From: Yoonia maricola
GTDB taxonomy: Bacteria > Pseudomonadota > Alphaproteobacteria > Rhodobacterales > Rhodobacteraceae
DNA length: 64,000 nucleotides
Assembly (NCBI RefSeq): GCF_002797915.1
Contig: NZ_PGTY01000002.1
Location: forward strand, 124,001-188,000
Reading direction: 5' to 3'
Shown: piece by piece, positions 37,392 through 51,443 of the stretch
Position numbering within the stretch: the first letter of the stretch is position 1
Layout: every line of letters begins with the position of its first letter
Made by a program: the position numbers and the translations under genes
The notes under the pieces: model-generated
What the model was told of the DNA's origin: nothing
The model's input: only the letters and a program-made list of their open reading frames with translations
Database searches by the model: none

Positions 37392-38819
37392 CTACTCTTT
37401 GTTTTCTGTTTCGCGGCTCAACAAATCGAATTTACGCAGTTTGACGTAAAGCGATTGGCGTGACAGCCCCAGCATCTCTGCTGCGGCGACACGGTTGTTC
37501 ATCGTCAGTTTCACCGCTGTTTCAATGCACATCTTTTCAACCACATTGGTTGTTTCAGCAACGATGTCTTTCAACGTGGCACTGCCTACCAGTTCGGCAA
37601 CCGAGCGCATGCTGTCGTCACTGCCCGGATGTGACCGCGCTTGCGCAACCTCTGCCCGGTTTGCATCACGCAACACGAAGGCAAAAACAGTCTGCTGACC
37701 AGCCAAAAGTTTGGTCACGGACACATCAACCGCGCGTGGGCTGCCATAGGCACCGGCCAGTTTTGTTGCATAGCTGCGCATCCGCCCGGCACGTTCGGCG
37801 TTTTCTGCCATAACTTTGAAATCAACGCTGCCGCGTTGCAGATAGTCTGCAATGCTGCGATCGCGCACGTTGATGTCATGCGCCACATCAATCATGTCAA
37901 GAAATGCATCATTGGCGGACAGGACATCACCGGTATCTGTCGTAAAGACCATCGGATCGGGGCCATCGGCATACAGAGCTTGTAGATTTTCGGTCAGGGC
38001 ATCCGCCCGCACGGCGTTTTTGTTTTCTGGCACAAGTCTGCACAGCAACACCCGCTCACCCGCAGCACGGAACAGCGTCGGATATATCTGGACGGTGCCA
38101 CCGTTGCCGCGCAAATCAGCCTTTGTTTTGTTATTCATGTCCGAAATGGCTTGCGACGCAAGCGCATCAACCATATCGCCGCGCTTGCGACCCTCAAAAC
38201 AGCCCGACAATTGGTTGCCGATCAGGCTTTCCAAGGGACGATCGACAAGGGCAACTGCGGCGGAATTGGCCTCTGTAATTTCCCCGGTCAGGACCGAGAC
38301 GAAAAGAACAGCCTCCGTGGTGTTTTCCATCAGAACGCGAAAGCGTGTGTCATATTCGCGCTGTGTTTCATAATCGCGCTCTAGTGACAGCTGCGCTTCA
38401 ACCAGTTGTTGCTGCATCTCGGCAATCGGGCGCAGGTCACGGCCCAACAGAAGAATGGCGCCATCCGGCCCGATCCGGTGAAAGCTATAGCGGACAGGAG
38501 ATTCCCAGCGATTATTGCCGTCGGTATGGTTCAGCTCAACCGGGCGCACCTTTTGTTTGCCCTCAAGGAACTCCGCAAGGCGGCTTTCAAATTTCGAAAC
38601 GCTTTCAATTGTGAGTGAGGTGCGGATGTCTTTCTTTTCCCAGCTTTCAAGCTGACGAAAGGCCTCATTGGCGGGGTTCACAAGGACCGAAAGGATCGAA
38701 CCGTTATCAGAAATCACGACGCCAACATCGGCCACTTCTGCGATGATATCGCCAAGGATTTCGGGTGCAATCAACGGGATTGCGCCGCTATTCCAATACT
38801 TTGTTCCACGGGACGTCAT
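37392..38819 (-). CDS. ppsR: Photosynthesis gene repressor PpsR/CrtJ
   Basis: The 475-residue repressor has three PAS regions (about residues 20-135, 155-265 and 280-395), a linking coiled segment and a C-terminal Fis-type HTH (AAEMLGLSRQSLYVKLRKFDLL). Cys260 and Cys431 sit where R. sphaeroides PpsR has its redox cysteines (Cys251, Cys424). An extra Cys207 is present. PpsR binds TGT-N12-ACA palindromes under oxygen and represses bch, crt and puc genes; such sites are seen at 39735, 39859, 60174 and 60229. The start at 38819 is chosen because upstream codons overlap ppaA. It follows ppaA by 35 bp. Confidence 0.95.
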   Translation of the reverse strand: MTSRGTKYWNSGAIPLIAPEILGDIIAEVADVGVVISDNGSILSVLVNPANEAFRQLESWEKKDIRTSLTIESVSKFESRLAEFLEGKQKVRPVELNHTDGNNRWESPVRYSFHRIGPDGAILLLGRDLRPIAEMQQQLVEAQLSLERDYETQREYDTRFRVLMENTTEAVLFVSVLTGEITEANSAAVALVDRPLESLIGNQLSGCFEGRKRGDMVDALASQAISDMNNKTKADLRGNGGTVQIYPTLFRAAGERVLLCRLVPENKNAVRADALTENLQALYADGPDPMVFTTDTGDVLSANDAFLDMIDVAHDINVRDRSIADYLQRGSVDFKVMAENAERAGRMRSYATKLAGAYGSPRAVDVSVTKLLAGQQTVFAFVLRDANRAEVAQARSHPGSDDSMRSVAELVGSATLKDIVAETTNVVEKMCIETAVKLTMNNRVAAAEMLGLSRQSLYVKLRKFDLLSRETENKE

Positions 38820-38854
38820 TGATGTCGCCTGTGACTGGGAGCCGCCTTCATGGA

Positions 38855-39655
38855 TCAGGTCCCGCCCTTGGCGTGTGCTATCTTGTGTATATTTTGTGGT
38901 AGGCCGCAAAGCGTCAGCGCCTCGTCTGGAATTCTTGTGGCATAGTCCGCCCCTGTAAGCGCCGTTATGTTATCAACCGTCTCAACGTCCAGAATGGTGC
39001 CACCTACCACCACAGGCGGGGGTGTATTCGTCGAGGTTTTTATAACATCAATCATACGGCGCAACGATTCAAGCGTTTCGCCACGCGAAGATGAAATAAA
39101 GACACCGCGGTATTTAGTACTTGAAACGCCAGCGGCAACGTCTTCCGCCTTGCAACCCAAAATCAACTTCACCGAATACCCTTTGCGGCGCAATTGACTG
39201 GTGAGAACAATGGCCCCCAGTGTATGGTAAACATCTTGCAGCACGATCAACAGGATCGACGGTGCACCCGGTGTTGCGGTATTGTCGCTCGCCCAGTGCG
39301 GGCCAAGTTCGCGCATCATTGCCTGCAAACGCGACGCGCCAATGGTGACATTGGCAAAGCCCAGCTCATCCTTGCACCAAAGATCACCGAGATCGCGCGC
39401 AATGGCCGGAATATAGTGATCTGCAAGGTCTTCGGGTGCGATGCCCTGCGTCAGCGACCGCTTGATTACATCGCGCGATTGTTTGGGGTCAGGATCAAGC
39501 GCTGCGTCTTTGAGCCGCAAAAAAACAGCGTTATCCAGTTCCAGCTCAGCGCTGTCGTCCGCAAAAGCCGCCGCAACACGACGTCCCTTTGCGTATGGCT
39601 GCACCAGCGGCACCGCACGTTCCTTCTTTGCGTCAAAGTTTTGACGATCGGCCAT
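38855..39655 (-). CDS. ppaA: PpaA/AerR-type cobalamin-binding antirepressor
   Basis: The 266-residue protein has a SCHIC/B12-type domain: an N-terminal helical part (LADHYIPAIARDLGDLWCKDELGFANVTIGASRLQAMMRELG) and a Rossmann part with LIVLQDVYHTLGAIVLTSQLRRKGYSVKL. AerR/PpaA proteins bind cobalamin and alter PpsR/CrtJ DNA binding in response to light and oxygen. The H of VYHTLGA is a candidate B12 ligand. The ATG at 39655 has AGAGGA well placed. An upstream TTG at 39679 is less likely. It is divergent from bchF. Confidence 0.92.
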   Translation of the reverse strand: MADRQNFDAKKERAVPLVQPYAKGRRVAAAFADDSAELELDNAVFLRLKDAALDPDPKQSRDVIKRSLTQGIAPEDLADHYIPAIARDLGDLWCKDELGFANVTIGASRLQAMMRELGPHWASDNTATPGAPSILLIVLQDVYHTLGAIVLTSQLRRKGYSVKLILGCKAEDVAAGVSSTKYRGVFISSSRGETLESLRRMIDVIKTSTNTPPPVVVGGTILDVETVDNITALTGADYATRIPDEALTLCGLPQNIHKIAHAKGGT

Positions 39656-39711
39656 CCATGTGTCCTCTGACTGAAACAAAGCCCAAAGGCATCTTTTGCA
39701 GCAGTTGTTCC

Positions 39712-39740
39712 ATTCTCGTTTGTGAGTGCGGGAATGTCAA
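39712..39740 (-). promoter_or_regulatory. Predicted ppaA promoter with -35 inside a PpsR site
   Basis: Reading leftwards, TTGACA (39740-39735) is followed after 17 bases by GAGAAT (39717-39712). The -35 hexamer is one half of the TGT-N12-ACA palindrome at 39735-39752, so PpsR binding would block RNA polymerase. Confidence 0.55.
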
Positions 39741-39752
39741 AGCAAATTGACA
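39735..39752. promoter_or_regulatory. PpsR/CrtJ binding site 1 (ppaA side)
   Basis: TGTCAAAGCAAATTGACA fits TGT-N12-ACA and is itself a TGTCAA/TTGACA inverted repeat. It covers the predicted ppaA -35. Confidence 0.8.
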
Positions 39753-39760
39753 TAAATCAA
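39747..39760. promoter_or_regulatory. FNR/FnrL-type binding site overlapping PpsR site 1
   Basis: TTGACATAAATCAA matches TTGAY-N4-ATCAA. It shares its left half with the right half of the PpsR palindrome, so the two regulators would compete. Confidence 0.65.
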
Positions 39761-39858
39761 GTGTGTGTTAACGCGCGATTTAGAAAAACCCTTATAAACA
39801 GGCGTCTTAACACCTATAGCATTTATGATTTTGATGCACTCTTACATACAGACATTAG

Positions 39859-39876
39859 TGTAACTTAAAGTTGACA
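39859..39876. promoter_or_regulatory. PpsR/CrtJ binding site 2 (bchF side)
   Basis: TGTAACTTAAAGTTGACA fits TGT-N12-ACA with near dyad symmetry. Its last six bases form the -35 hexamer of the predicted bchF promoter. Confidence 0.8.
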
Positions 39877-39898
39877 CATGACATGTTTGGCCCATAGT
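39871..39898 (+). promoter_or_regulatory. Predicted bchF promoter
   Basis: TTGACA (39871-39876) and CATAGT (39893-39898), 16 bases apart, form a sigma70-like promoter 33 bp upstream of the bchF start. The overlap with PpsR site 2 predicts repression in air. Confidence 0.5.
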
Positions 39899-39930
39899 CT
39901 TGACACAATACGATGTCAGGGAGGGTTTAC

Positions 39931-43268
<3,338 letters not shown>

Positions 43269-43279
<11 letters not shown>

Positions 43280-46200
43280 GGTGATGCATAAACCTTACCG
43301 CGTGGTGATCGTCACGCTGGATGCCCATGCCGCTGGTCCTGCTGCGCGGGTTTCGGCGCGGTTGGCACCCGATTTTCCAGGCCTGGAGGTGCAGGTTTTG
43401 GCGGCCGCTGAATGGGGCGAATGCCCTGATGCGCTCACCAAAGCCAAAGCAGCGATTGCGCAGGGCGATATTGTGATCGCCAACCTTTTGTTCCTTGAAG
43501 AGCATATCAACGCGATCCTGCCTGCGATGGCCGCCCGCCGTGAGGGTTGTGACGCGATGATCGGCATGATTGCTGATGCGCAGGTCGTCAAGCTGACCCG
43601 TATGGGTGATCTGGATATGGCTAAGCCTGCCAGCGGGGCAATGGCCCTGCTGAAAAAGCTGCGCGGTTCTGGCAAACCGTCAACCGAATCTGGCGCGAAG
43701 AAGATGCGCATGCTGCGCCGCTTGCCCAAGATCCTGCGGATGATCCCAGGCAAGGCGCAGGATCTGCGTGCTTGGTTCATGTCGATGCAATATTGGCTTG
43801 GTGGGTCTGATGATAACGTTGAACATCTGATCCGTTTCCTGATTGGCCGCTATGCCACACGTGCCGACTGGCAAGGTGTCACGGCCAATGCGCCAATCGA
43901 ATACCCTGATGTGGGCCTTTACCACCCTGACCTACCTGACCATCACATCACCACTGATTTGACCGCGCTGCCCGGCCCCGATGCCCCTGTGGCAACCGTT
44001 GGTGTCTTGATGTTGCGCTCTTACGTGCTGGCCTCTGATTGTGCCCATTACGACGCTGTGATCCGCGCGTTTGAAGCGCGCGGTATGCGTGTGATACCTG
44101 CCTTTGCGGGCGGTCTGGACGGGCAGCCGGCTGTTGATACCTACTTCAAGGGCAATGTAGATGCGCTAGTCTCACTCACCGGTTTTTCACTGATCGGTGG
44201 CCCCGCCTATAACGACAGCGACAAGGCGGTTGCCTTGTTGAAAGACCTCGATGTGCCCTATATTGCCGCGCAGCCGCTGGAATTTCAGACGCTTGGTCAA
44301 TGGGCCAAAAGCGATCAGGGTCTTGGTCCGATTGAGACGACAATGTTGGTTGCCTTGCCAGAGATTGATGGCGCGACGAACCCTACAGTTTTTGCCGGAC
44401 GGCACGGGACGGATGGTTGCGATGGTTGCGCGCATGCTTGCCGGGCGCAATCTGATTGTAAGGCGATGGCCCCGTGTCATGAGCGGATCGAGAGCCTGAC
44501 GGAAAAAACCCTCCGTTTGGCCCTCTTGCGCCGTAAGCGGAATGCGACGAAGAAGGTTGGCATTGTCATCTTTGGTTTCCCGCCGAATGCGGGGGCTGTG
44601 GGGACGGCCGCTTACCTGAGTGTGTTTGAAAGCCTGCATAATACGCTGACGCGGATGAAGGCCGAGGGATACACTGTTGAAGTGCCTGCCACGGTCGATG
44701 ATCTGCGCGCCGCGATCTTGCAAGGGAATGCTGCGCAATACGGCCAGCAGGCCAATGTAGCCGCCCATGTGGATGCCGATACCATTGTGCGCAATAGCCC
44801 ACATCTGGCCGAGGTTGAGGCGGTTTGGGGCCCAGCCCCAGGGAAAATCCAATCGGACGGGCGCGGTGTTTATGTGCTGGGCCAGCAGTTCGGCAATGTC
44901 TTTGTCGGGGTGCAGCCTGCCTTTGGATACGAAGGCGATCCGATGCGTTTGCTCTTTGAAAAGGGCTTTGCACCGACCCATGCGTTTGTGACCTTCTATC
45001 TGTGGTTACGGAATACGTTCTCTGCTGATGTGGTCTTGCATTTCGGGATGCATGGCGCGTTGGAGTTCATGCCGGGTAAGCAGGCGGGCCTGAGTGGGCA
45101 GGACTGGCCGGATCGTCTGATCGGTGAGATGCCAAATGTTTATCTTTATGCCGCGAATAACCCGTCCGAGGCGACATTGGCCAAGCGCCGGTCCAATGCA
45201 GTGACGATCACGCATTTGACGCCCCCCCTTACAACCGCTGGCCTTTATAAGGGGCTGGCCGAGTTGAAGGATAGCCTGACCCGTTGGCGTGAAATGCCCG
45301 CTGATGATGATCAGCGCGCCGATCTGGAACAGTTGATCCGCGACCAGGCGAATGCAGTTGATCTGAATGCGCGGGATATCGACAAACTATGGCTCAAGCT
45401 GCTCGAGACCGAAGGGTCGCTGATCACAGAAGGTCTGCATGTCGTCGGCAAGCCGCTATCCGGTGCTGCCCGCGCGGATATGATGCGTTTGATGCCGGAA
45501 GGCAAAGCAGCGGATCAGGCGGCTGAGTTGCTGAAAGAAGACCACGAACTGCCAGCTTTGATGCGTGCGCTGTCGGGCCATTTCATCGCGCCGGTTCCCG
45601 GTGGTGACTTGATCCGTGCGCCGCAGATTGTGCCGACTGGCCGCAATATCCATGCGTTTGATCCGTTCCGCATGCCAACCGCATTTGCGATGTCGGAAGG
45701 GGCCAAACAGGCCGACCTGCTCTTGGAAACCCATGCGAGCCTGCCGCGTACTGTGGCTTTGGTACTTTGGGGGTCGGACAACATTAAATCCGATGGTGGC
45801 CCGATTGGGCAAGCGCTGGCGTTGATGGGGGCGACGCCGCGGTTTGACGCTTTTGGCCGGTTGTCGGGGGCAGATTTGATCCCGCTCGAAAAGCTGGGCC
45901 GGCCACGCATTGATGTGGTGATGACCCTATCGGGGATTTTCCGCGACTTGCTGCCGTTGCAGACCCGCATGTTGGCTGAGGCAGCATTGAAATGTGCGAC
46001 GGCGGATGAGTTGCCAGAGCAGAACTTCGTTCGCGGGCATGCGCTGGCCTATGCCGAAGAAATGGGTTGCGAACTGGAGGATGCCGCGCTGCGCGTCTTC
46101 TCGAACGCAGAAGGGGCTTATGGGTCCAATGTAAACCAGTTGGTTGATAGTTCTGCCTTCGGTGATGAGGACGAATTGGCTGACGCCTATGAGGCCCGCA

Positions 46201-46814
46201 AATCATTTGCTTATGGCGTGAATGGTAAGGCCTCGCAGAACCCGGCGTTGTTGCAGAAGGCGTTGAAGGACGTTGATCTGGCCTATCAGAATTTGGAGTC
46301 CGTTGAGCTGGGTGTGACAACTGTTGACCACTACTTTGATACGCTAGGTGGGATTTCACGCGCGGTGAAACGCGCCAAAGGCGGCGAGAGCGCGCCGGTT
46401 TACATTGGTGATCAGACCCGTGGGTCTGCCAAGGTACGCACTTTGCAGGATCAGGTCGCGTTAGAGACACGCAGCCGCAGTTTGAATCCGAAGTTTTATG
46501 AAGCCCTGCTGAACCACGGCCATGAAGGTGTCCGCCAGATTGAGGCACATGTGACCAATACGCTCGGTTGGTCTGCGACCACGGGTGAGGTGGAGCCTTG
46601 GGTTTATCAGCGCCTGTCCGAGACATTTGTACTGGATGCCGAGATGCGCGAGCGGTTGGCGGCGTTAAACCCGCAGGCGTCCATGCGGATGGCGAACCGT
46701 CTGCTGGAGGCGTCGGATCGTGCGTACTGGGCGCCCGATGAAGATACGTTGGCCGCTTTGCAGGATGCAGCGGATGCGTTGGAAGATCGGATGGAAGGGG
46801 TCGCTGCGGAATGA
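43269..46814 (+). CDS. bchH: Magnesium chelatase subunit BchH
   Basis: The 1181-residue product is the large porphyrin-binding subunit of Mg-chelatase, recognisable by [13 protein letters not shown] at the N-terminus, [20 protein letters not shown] [23 protein letters not shown] in the middle, and [19 protein letters not shown]. It inserts Mg2+ into protoporphyrin IX with BchI and BchD, the branch point away from heme. The ATG at 43269 has AAAGG six bases upstream; ATG at 43284 is an alternative. A Cys cluster ([22 protein letters not shown], residues ~380-400) is notable. No T-tract separates it from bchB. Confidence 0.96.
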
Positions 46815-46859
46815 CGTGCTTTGCAACAGATTTTGCGCCCCTTTGGGTCGCGGTGAAAA

Positions 46860-46907
46860 GGGGGCCAGCCCCCTCGTCGCTGCGCTCCTCACCCCCGGAG
46901 TTTTTTT
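46860..46907 (+). terminator. Hairpin(s) followed by seven Ts between bchH and bchL
   Basis: GGGGGC-CA-GCCCCC (46860-46873) is followed by a weaker CTCC...GGAG stem that runs straight into TTTTTTT (46901-46907). The second stem plus T-tract looks like an intrinsic terminator or attenuator within the bch operon. bchL begins 28 bp downstream. Confidence 0.55.
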
Positions 46908-46923
46908 ACCAAGATGAAGATGA

Positions 46924-47831
<908 letters not shown>

Positions 47832-47832
<1 letters not shown>

Positions 47833-48524
47833 TGGCTGACTACGCCGCCACACGTGACCGGGTCGAACATTATTTTGACCGTTCTGCCACCAAAGTATGG
47901 GAGCAGTTGACGTCTGATGCGCCCGTTTCCGGCGTGCGGGCGACGGTGCGTGCGGGGCGTGACAAGATGCGTGCGCTGATGTTGGCGCAGTTGCCAGCAG
48001 ATTTGCGCGGTGCGCGGATTTTGGATGCGGGTTGCGGTACCGGTGCGATGGCCGTGGAACTGGCCCAGCGCGGGGCTGATGTGGTGGCCGTTGACATCTC
48101 GCCTGCTTTGGTCGGGATCGCGGAGCAGCGGATGCCTGCGAACCTCGCCGGGCATATCACTTGGGTTGCTGGCGATATGCTGGAGGCCACGCGCGGTGCT
48201 TTTGATCATGCGCTCGCGATGGATTCGATGATTTATTACAGCGCCCCCGATATTGCTGCGCTCTTGGGCAAAGCCAGCGCGCGCATCACCGGCAAGTTCG
48301 TCTTTACGCTGCCTCCGCGCACCCCTGCGCTGATGGCGATGTGGCGTGTGGGCAAGCTGTTTCCGCGGGCGGATCGGAGCCCAACCATGATCCCGCAGAA
48401 GACTGCGGGTGTCGCGGATGCCTTGCGTGAAGCGGGTGTGAAGGGCCGTCTGGTTGAGATCGACCGCGTGAAGTCTGGTTTCTACATCTCCAACGCTCTG
48501 GTTTTTGAGGGAGGGAAGGCATGA
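47832..48524 (+). CDS. bchM: Mg-protoporphyrin IX O-methyltransferase BchM
   Basis: The 230-residue SAM methyltransferase has motif I ARILDAGCGTGAMAVELAQRGADVVAVDIS and begins MADYAATRDRVEHYFDRSATKVWEQLTSDAPVS, as in BchM. It methylates the ring C propionate of Mg-protoporphyrin IX, the substrate for AcsF. The ATG at 47832 overlaps the bchL stop (TGATG). It overlaps lhaA by 4 bp. Confidence 0.95.
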
Positions 48525-49951
48525 TCTTCAAAGCCTCCTCTCTGAAACAGGTGTCGGTGAAACTACTGCCGTTCAGCGATGCTGTGAGTGATGAGCTGCC
48601 GCTGGGCCAATTGCTGCGCCTGTCGTTATTTCAAGTGTCGGTCGGCATGGCGGCGGTGATGCTGTTGGGTACGCTAAACCGGGTGATGATTGTTGAGCTG
48701 AACATTGGCGCGATGTTGGTGGCGGCAATGATTGCATTGCCGGTCCTTGTTGCACCCTTGCGTGCTTTGGTTGGCTACAAATCCGATAACTACAAGTCCG
48801 CGATTGGATGGAAGCGTATTCCTTACCTCTGGCTGGGCACCATGTGGCAGTTCGGTGGTCTGGCGATTATGCCGATGGCGCTGTTGGTTTTGTCCGGCGA
48901 CCGCACGATTGATTTGCCGATTGCCGGGTATCTTGGCGCTGCCATGGCATTTTTGATGACCGGCTTTGGGATGCATATGACGCAGACCGCAGGTCTGGCG
49001 CTGGCAGCAGACCGCGCAACCGAGGAGACGCGCCCCGAAGTCGTGGCCTTGCTGTATGTGATGAACCTTGTGGGCATGGCGTTTGCCGCCATCATCATTG
49101 GCGCGTTGCTCCGCGACTATTCTGCATTGCGTTTGGTTCAGGTTGTGCAAGGAACAGCGGTTGTAACGTTGCTGCTCAACCTGATTGCCCTGTGGCGGCA
49201 GGAAAAGGTCAAACCGATGACCAAGGCGGAACGGGCCGAGGCGTCGCCAACTTTCCGCGATGCGTGGAATGATCTTGCAGCGGGCGGCGATGCCGGGCGC
49301 CTATTGGCGGTCGTCTTCGTTGGAACGATGGCCTTCAACATGCAGGATGTGCTGCTAGAGCCATATGGCGGTGAAATCCTCGGTCTGTCCGTTTCCGCCA
49401 CGACACTGCTGACGGCGATGTGGGCCGGAGGTGCGCTGATTGCGTTTGGTTTTGCGGCGCGCTGGTTGGCCAAAGGCATGGACGCCTACCGCATGTGCGC
49501 GCGCGGTATCCTCGCAGGTATCTTGGCTTTCTGTGCCGTGATCTTTTCAGCCCCTGTTGGCTCACCCGCTCTTTTCTATCTTGGCGCAGCTTTGATCGGT
49601 TTCGGAGGCGGCCTTTTTGGCGTCTCGACCCTGACTGCCGCCATGACAATGCCCACGCTCGGTAATGCCGGTCGTGGTTTGGCCCTTGGTGCCTGGGGGG
49701 CTGCACAAGCCACCGGCGCCGGGCTGTCCATCTTTATCGGGGGCACCATCCGTGACCTCGTGAACCATGCCGCTGGGAACGGCACCTTGGGAGAGGCGCT
49801 CGCCACGCCTGCCACGGGCTATTCGGTCGTTTATCACACCGAAATTGGCCTCTTGTTCCTAACCCTCATTGTGCTGGGGCCGCTTGTGCGGCTGCGGCCC
49901 ATCAACACCGGAAGGTCTGCCAAGCTGGGATTGGCAGATTTCCCGACCTAA
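48521..49951 (+). CDS. lhaA: LhaA, PucC-family light-harvesting 1 assembly protein
   Basis: The 476-residue MFS-like protein has twelve predicted membrane helices and starts MIFKASSLKQVSVKLLPFSDAVSDELPLGQLLRLSLFQVSVGMAAVMLLGTLNRVMIVEL, typical of the BCH2/LhaA/PucC group. LhaA aids light-harvesting complex assembly or pigment delivery. The internal repeat of GHM-type motifs (FGMHMTQTAGLALAADRATEETRP) is the family's signature region. It lies directly upstream of puhA, the standard order. Confidence 0.93.
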   Translation: MIFKASSLKQVSVKLLPFSDAVSDELPLGQLLRLSLFQVSVGMAAVMLLGTLNRVMIVELNIGAMLVAAMIALPVLVAPLRALVGYKSDNYKSAIGWKRIPYLWLGTMWQFGGLAIMPMALLVLSGDRTIDLPIAGYLGAAMAFLMTGFGMHMTQTAGLALAADRATEETRPEVVALLYVMNLVGMAFAAIIIGALLRDYSALRLVQVVQGTAVVTLLLNLIALWRQEKVKPMTKAERAEASPTFRDAWNDLAAGGDAGRLLAVVFVGTMAFNMQDVLLEPYGGEILGLSVSATTLLTAMWAGGALIAFGFAARWLAKGMDAYRMCARGILAGILAFCAVIFSAPVGSPALFYLGAALIGFGGGLFGVSTLTAAMTMPTLGNAGRGLALGAWGAAQATGAGLSIFIGGTIRDLVNHAAGNGTLGEALATPATGYSVVYHTEIGLLFLTLIVLGPLVRLRPINTGRSAKLGLADFPT

Positions 49952-49970
49952 CCACCGAAAGGACATCAAA

Positions 49971-50729
49971 ATGGTTGGTGAAACATTCTTTGGAGACTTC
50001 GATCTGGCGAGCGCAGCAATTTGGCTCTTCTGGATCTTCTTTGCGGGGCTTGTGTACTACCTGCAAACCGAAAACATGCGCGAGGGCTATCCCTTGCGCG
50101 ATGATGACGACGGTGTGCCGGCTAATGAGAGCCTTTTCCCTATTCCTAAAGAAAAGACGTTCAAACTGCGCGATGGGCGTGGTGAGCTGACGGTGCCGTC
50201 ACGCGAATACGAAGACAGCAAGATGCGCACTGATCTGGCGCTGGCGCAGTCATCTGCATCAACCGGTTCGCCCTGGATCCCAACGGGTGATCCAATGGTC
50301 GATGGCGTTGGTCCTGCCGCTTGGGCCCCGCGCCGGGATGAGCCTGAGCTGGATGCACATGGTCATGTGAAAATCCGTCCAATGTCACTGTTGGAAGATT
50401 TCAAAATCTCTGCTGGCCGCGATCCGCGCAGCCTGCCTGTGGTTGGTCGCGACGGCGAAGTTGTTGGTCGTGTGACGGATATGTGGGTCGATGTGCCAGA
50501 ACAGATGGTGCGGTTCCTGACCGTTGATCTGAACCCAGAAGGGACCGGCAAGGCACGCCTGATCCCCATGAACATGGCCAAGATCGGCACCGACCGGGTT
50601 GTCGTTCGTTCGTTGATGGCTGGGAACTGGAACGATGTGCCTACGACCCGCAGCATGGAGCAAGTAACCGTGCTCGAGGAAGACAAGATCATGGCGTACT
50701 ACGCCGGCGGCACGATGTACGCCTCCTGA
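49971..50729 (+). CDS. puhA: Photosynthetic reaction centre H subunit
   Basis: The 252-residue protein has a single N-terminal membrane helix (about residues 12-31, LASAAIWLFWIFFAGLVYYLQ) and the large cytoplasmic PRC-barrel domain. Motifs include ENMREGYPLRDDD and RDPRSLPVVGRDGEVVGRVTDMWVD. It caps the L/M core, whose genes are not in this window. The ATG at 49971 follows GAAAGGACATCAAA with a good ribosome binding site. It is followed by a strong hairpin and puhB. Confidence 0.96.
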   Translation: MVGETFFGDFDLASAAIWLFWIFFAGLVYYLQTENMREGYPLRDDDDGVPANESLFPIPKEKTFKLRDGRGELTVPSREYEDSKMRTDLALAQSSASTGSPWIPTGDPMVDGVGPAAWAPRRDEPELDAHGHVKIRPMSLLEDFKISAGRDPRSLPVVGRDGEVVGRVTDMWVDVPEQMVRFLTVDLNPEGTGKARLIPMNMAKIGTDRVVVRSLMAGNWNDVPTTRSMEQVTVLEEDKIMAYYAGGTMYAS

Positions 50730-50746
50730 TCTGATGTGAACGACCA

Positions 50747-50775
50747 GGTGATCCCGGCCAGCCACCGGGGCCACC
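50747..50775 (+). other. Intercistronic stem-loop between puhA and puhB
   Basis: Arms 50747-50757 and 50765-50775 pair over 11 positions (GGTG..CCCGG with CCGGG..CACC, two weak pairs inside) with a seven-base loop. There is no T-tract, so it looks like an mRNA-stabilising hairpin rather than a terminator. Confidence 0.6.
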
Positions 50776-50799
50776 ACGATAAAAGCGAGGGAATGTGCG

Positions 50800-51438
50800 A
50801 TGAGCCACGACGACTTCAACTTTGAACCCATCAGGGGGCTGCCTGAGCAGCTGCCGGAAGGGGAACATATCTTGTGGCAGGGCGCCCCTGATCCACGGCG
50901 TCTGGCGCGTGAGGCATTGGGTGTGCGCTGGGTGTTTGCGTATTTTGCGCTGCTCGCGTTCTGGCGTGTTAGCGTATCATCTGCCGATTTTTCCTTCGGC
51001 ATCGCCCTGATGCATGGTGTGCCGTTCGTTATCTCGGGCCTTCTGGCCTGTGCCATTCTCTACGGCATCGCTTATGTGCAGGCCCGTTCGACGGTTTACA
51101 CCCTGACAAACAAGCGTGTGGCAATGCGCATTGGTGCAGCACTGACCATGACGTTGAACCTGCCCTACACGTGGATCGGGACAGCGAAACTAGACCTTAA
51201 GTCATCCGGTCATGGCACCTTGGCTTTTGAGCTGATTGGCGAAACGCGGATTTCCTATCTGATGTCCTGGCCGCATGTCCGGCCGTGGCGTATGGCGCGG
51301 ACCCAGCCCGCGCTGCGCTGTATCCCGGATGCCGAAAGCGTCGCCCGTATCTTTGCCGAAGCCGCAGAGACCCGGATTTCCGAACCGCGCGTGACATGTG
51401 TTGATCAAACAGACGGCAATGCCGTCGCAGCGGAGTAA
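50800..51438 (+). CDS. puhB: Reaction centre assembly protein PuhB
   Basis: The 212-residue protein has a soluble N-terminus (GLPEQLPEGEHILWQGAPDPRRLAREALGVRWV), two to three membrane helices and a PH-like domain with TLTNKRVAMRIGAALTMTLNLPY. It is known in Rhodobacter to aid reaction-centre assembly. It sits between puhA and puhC in the usual order, with a five-base gap before puhC. Confidence 0.92.
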   Translation: MSHDDFNFEPIRGLPEQLPEGEHILWQGAPDPRRLAREALGVRWVFAYFALLAFWRVSVSSADFSFGIALMHGVPFVISGLLACAILYGIAYVQARSTVYTLTNKRVAMRIGAALTMTLNLPYTWIGTAKLDLKSSGHGTLAFELIGETRISYLMSWPHVRPWRMARTQPALRCIPDAESVARIFAEAAETRISEPRVTCVDQTDGNAVAAE

Positions 51439-51443
51439 GGATC

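Noticed and set aside
45784..46626. Minus-strand open frame inside bchH
   Set aside because: Antisense to BchH; low-complexity Ser/Arg/Pro translation typical of shadow frames.
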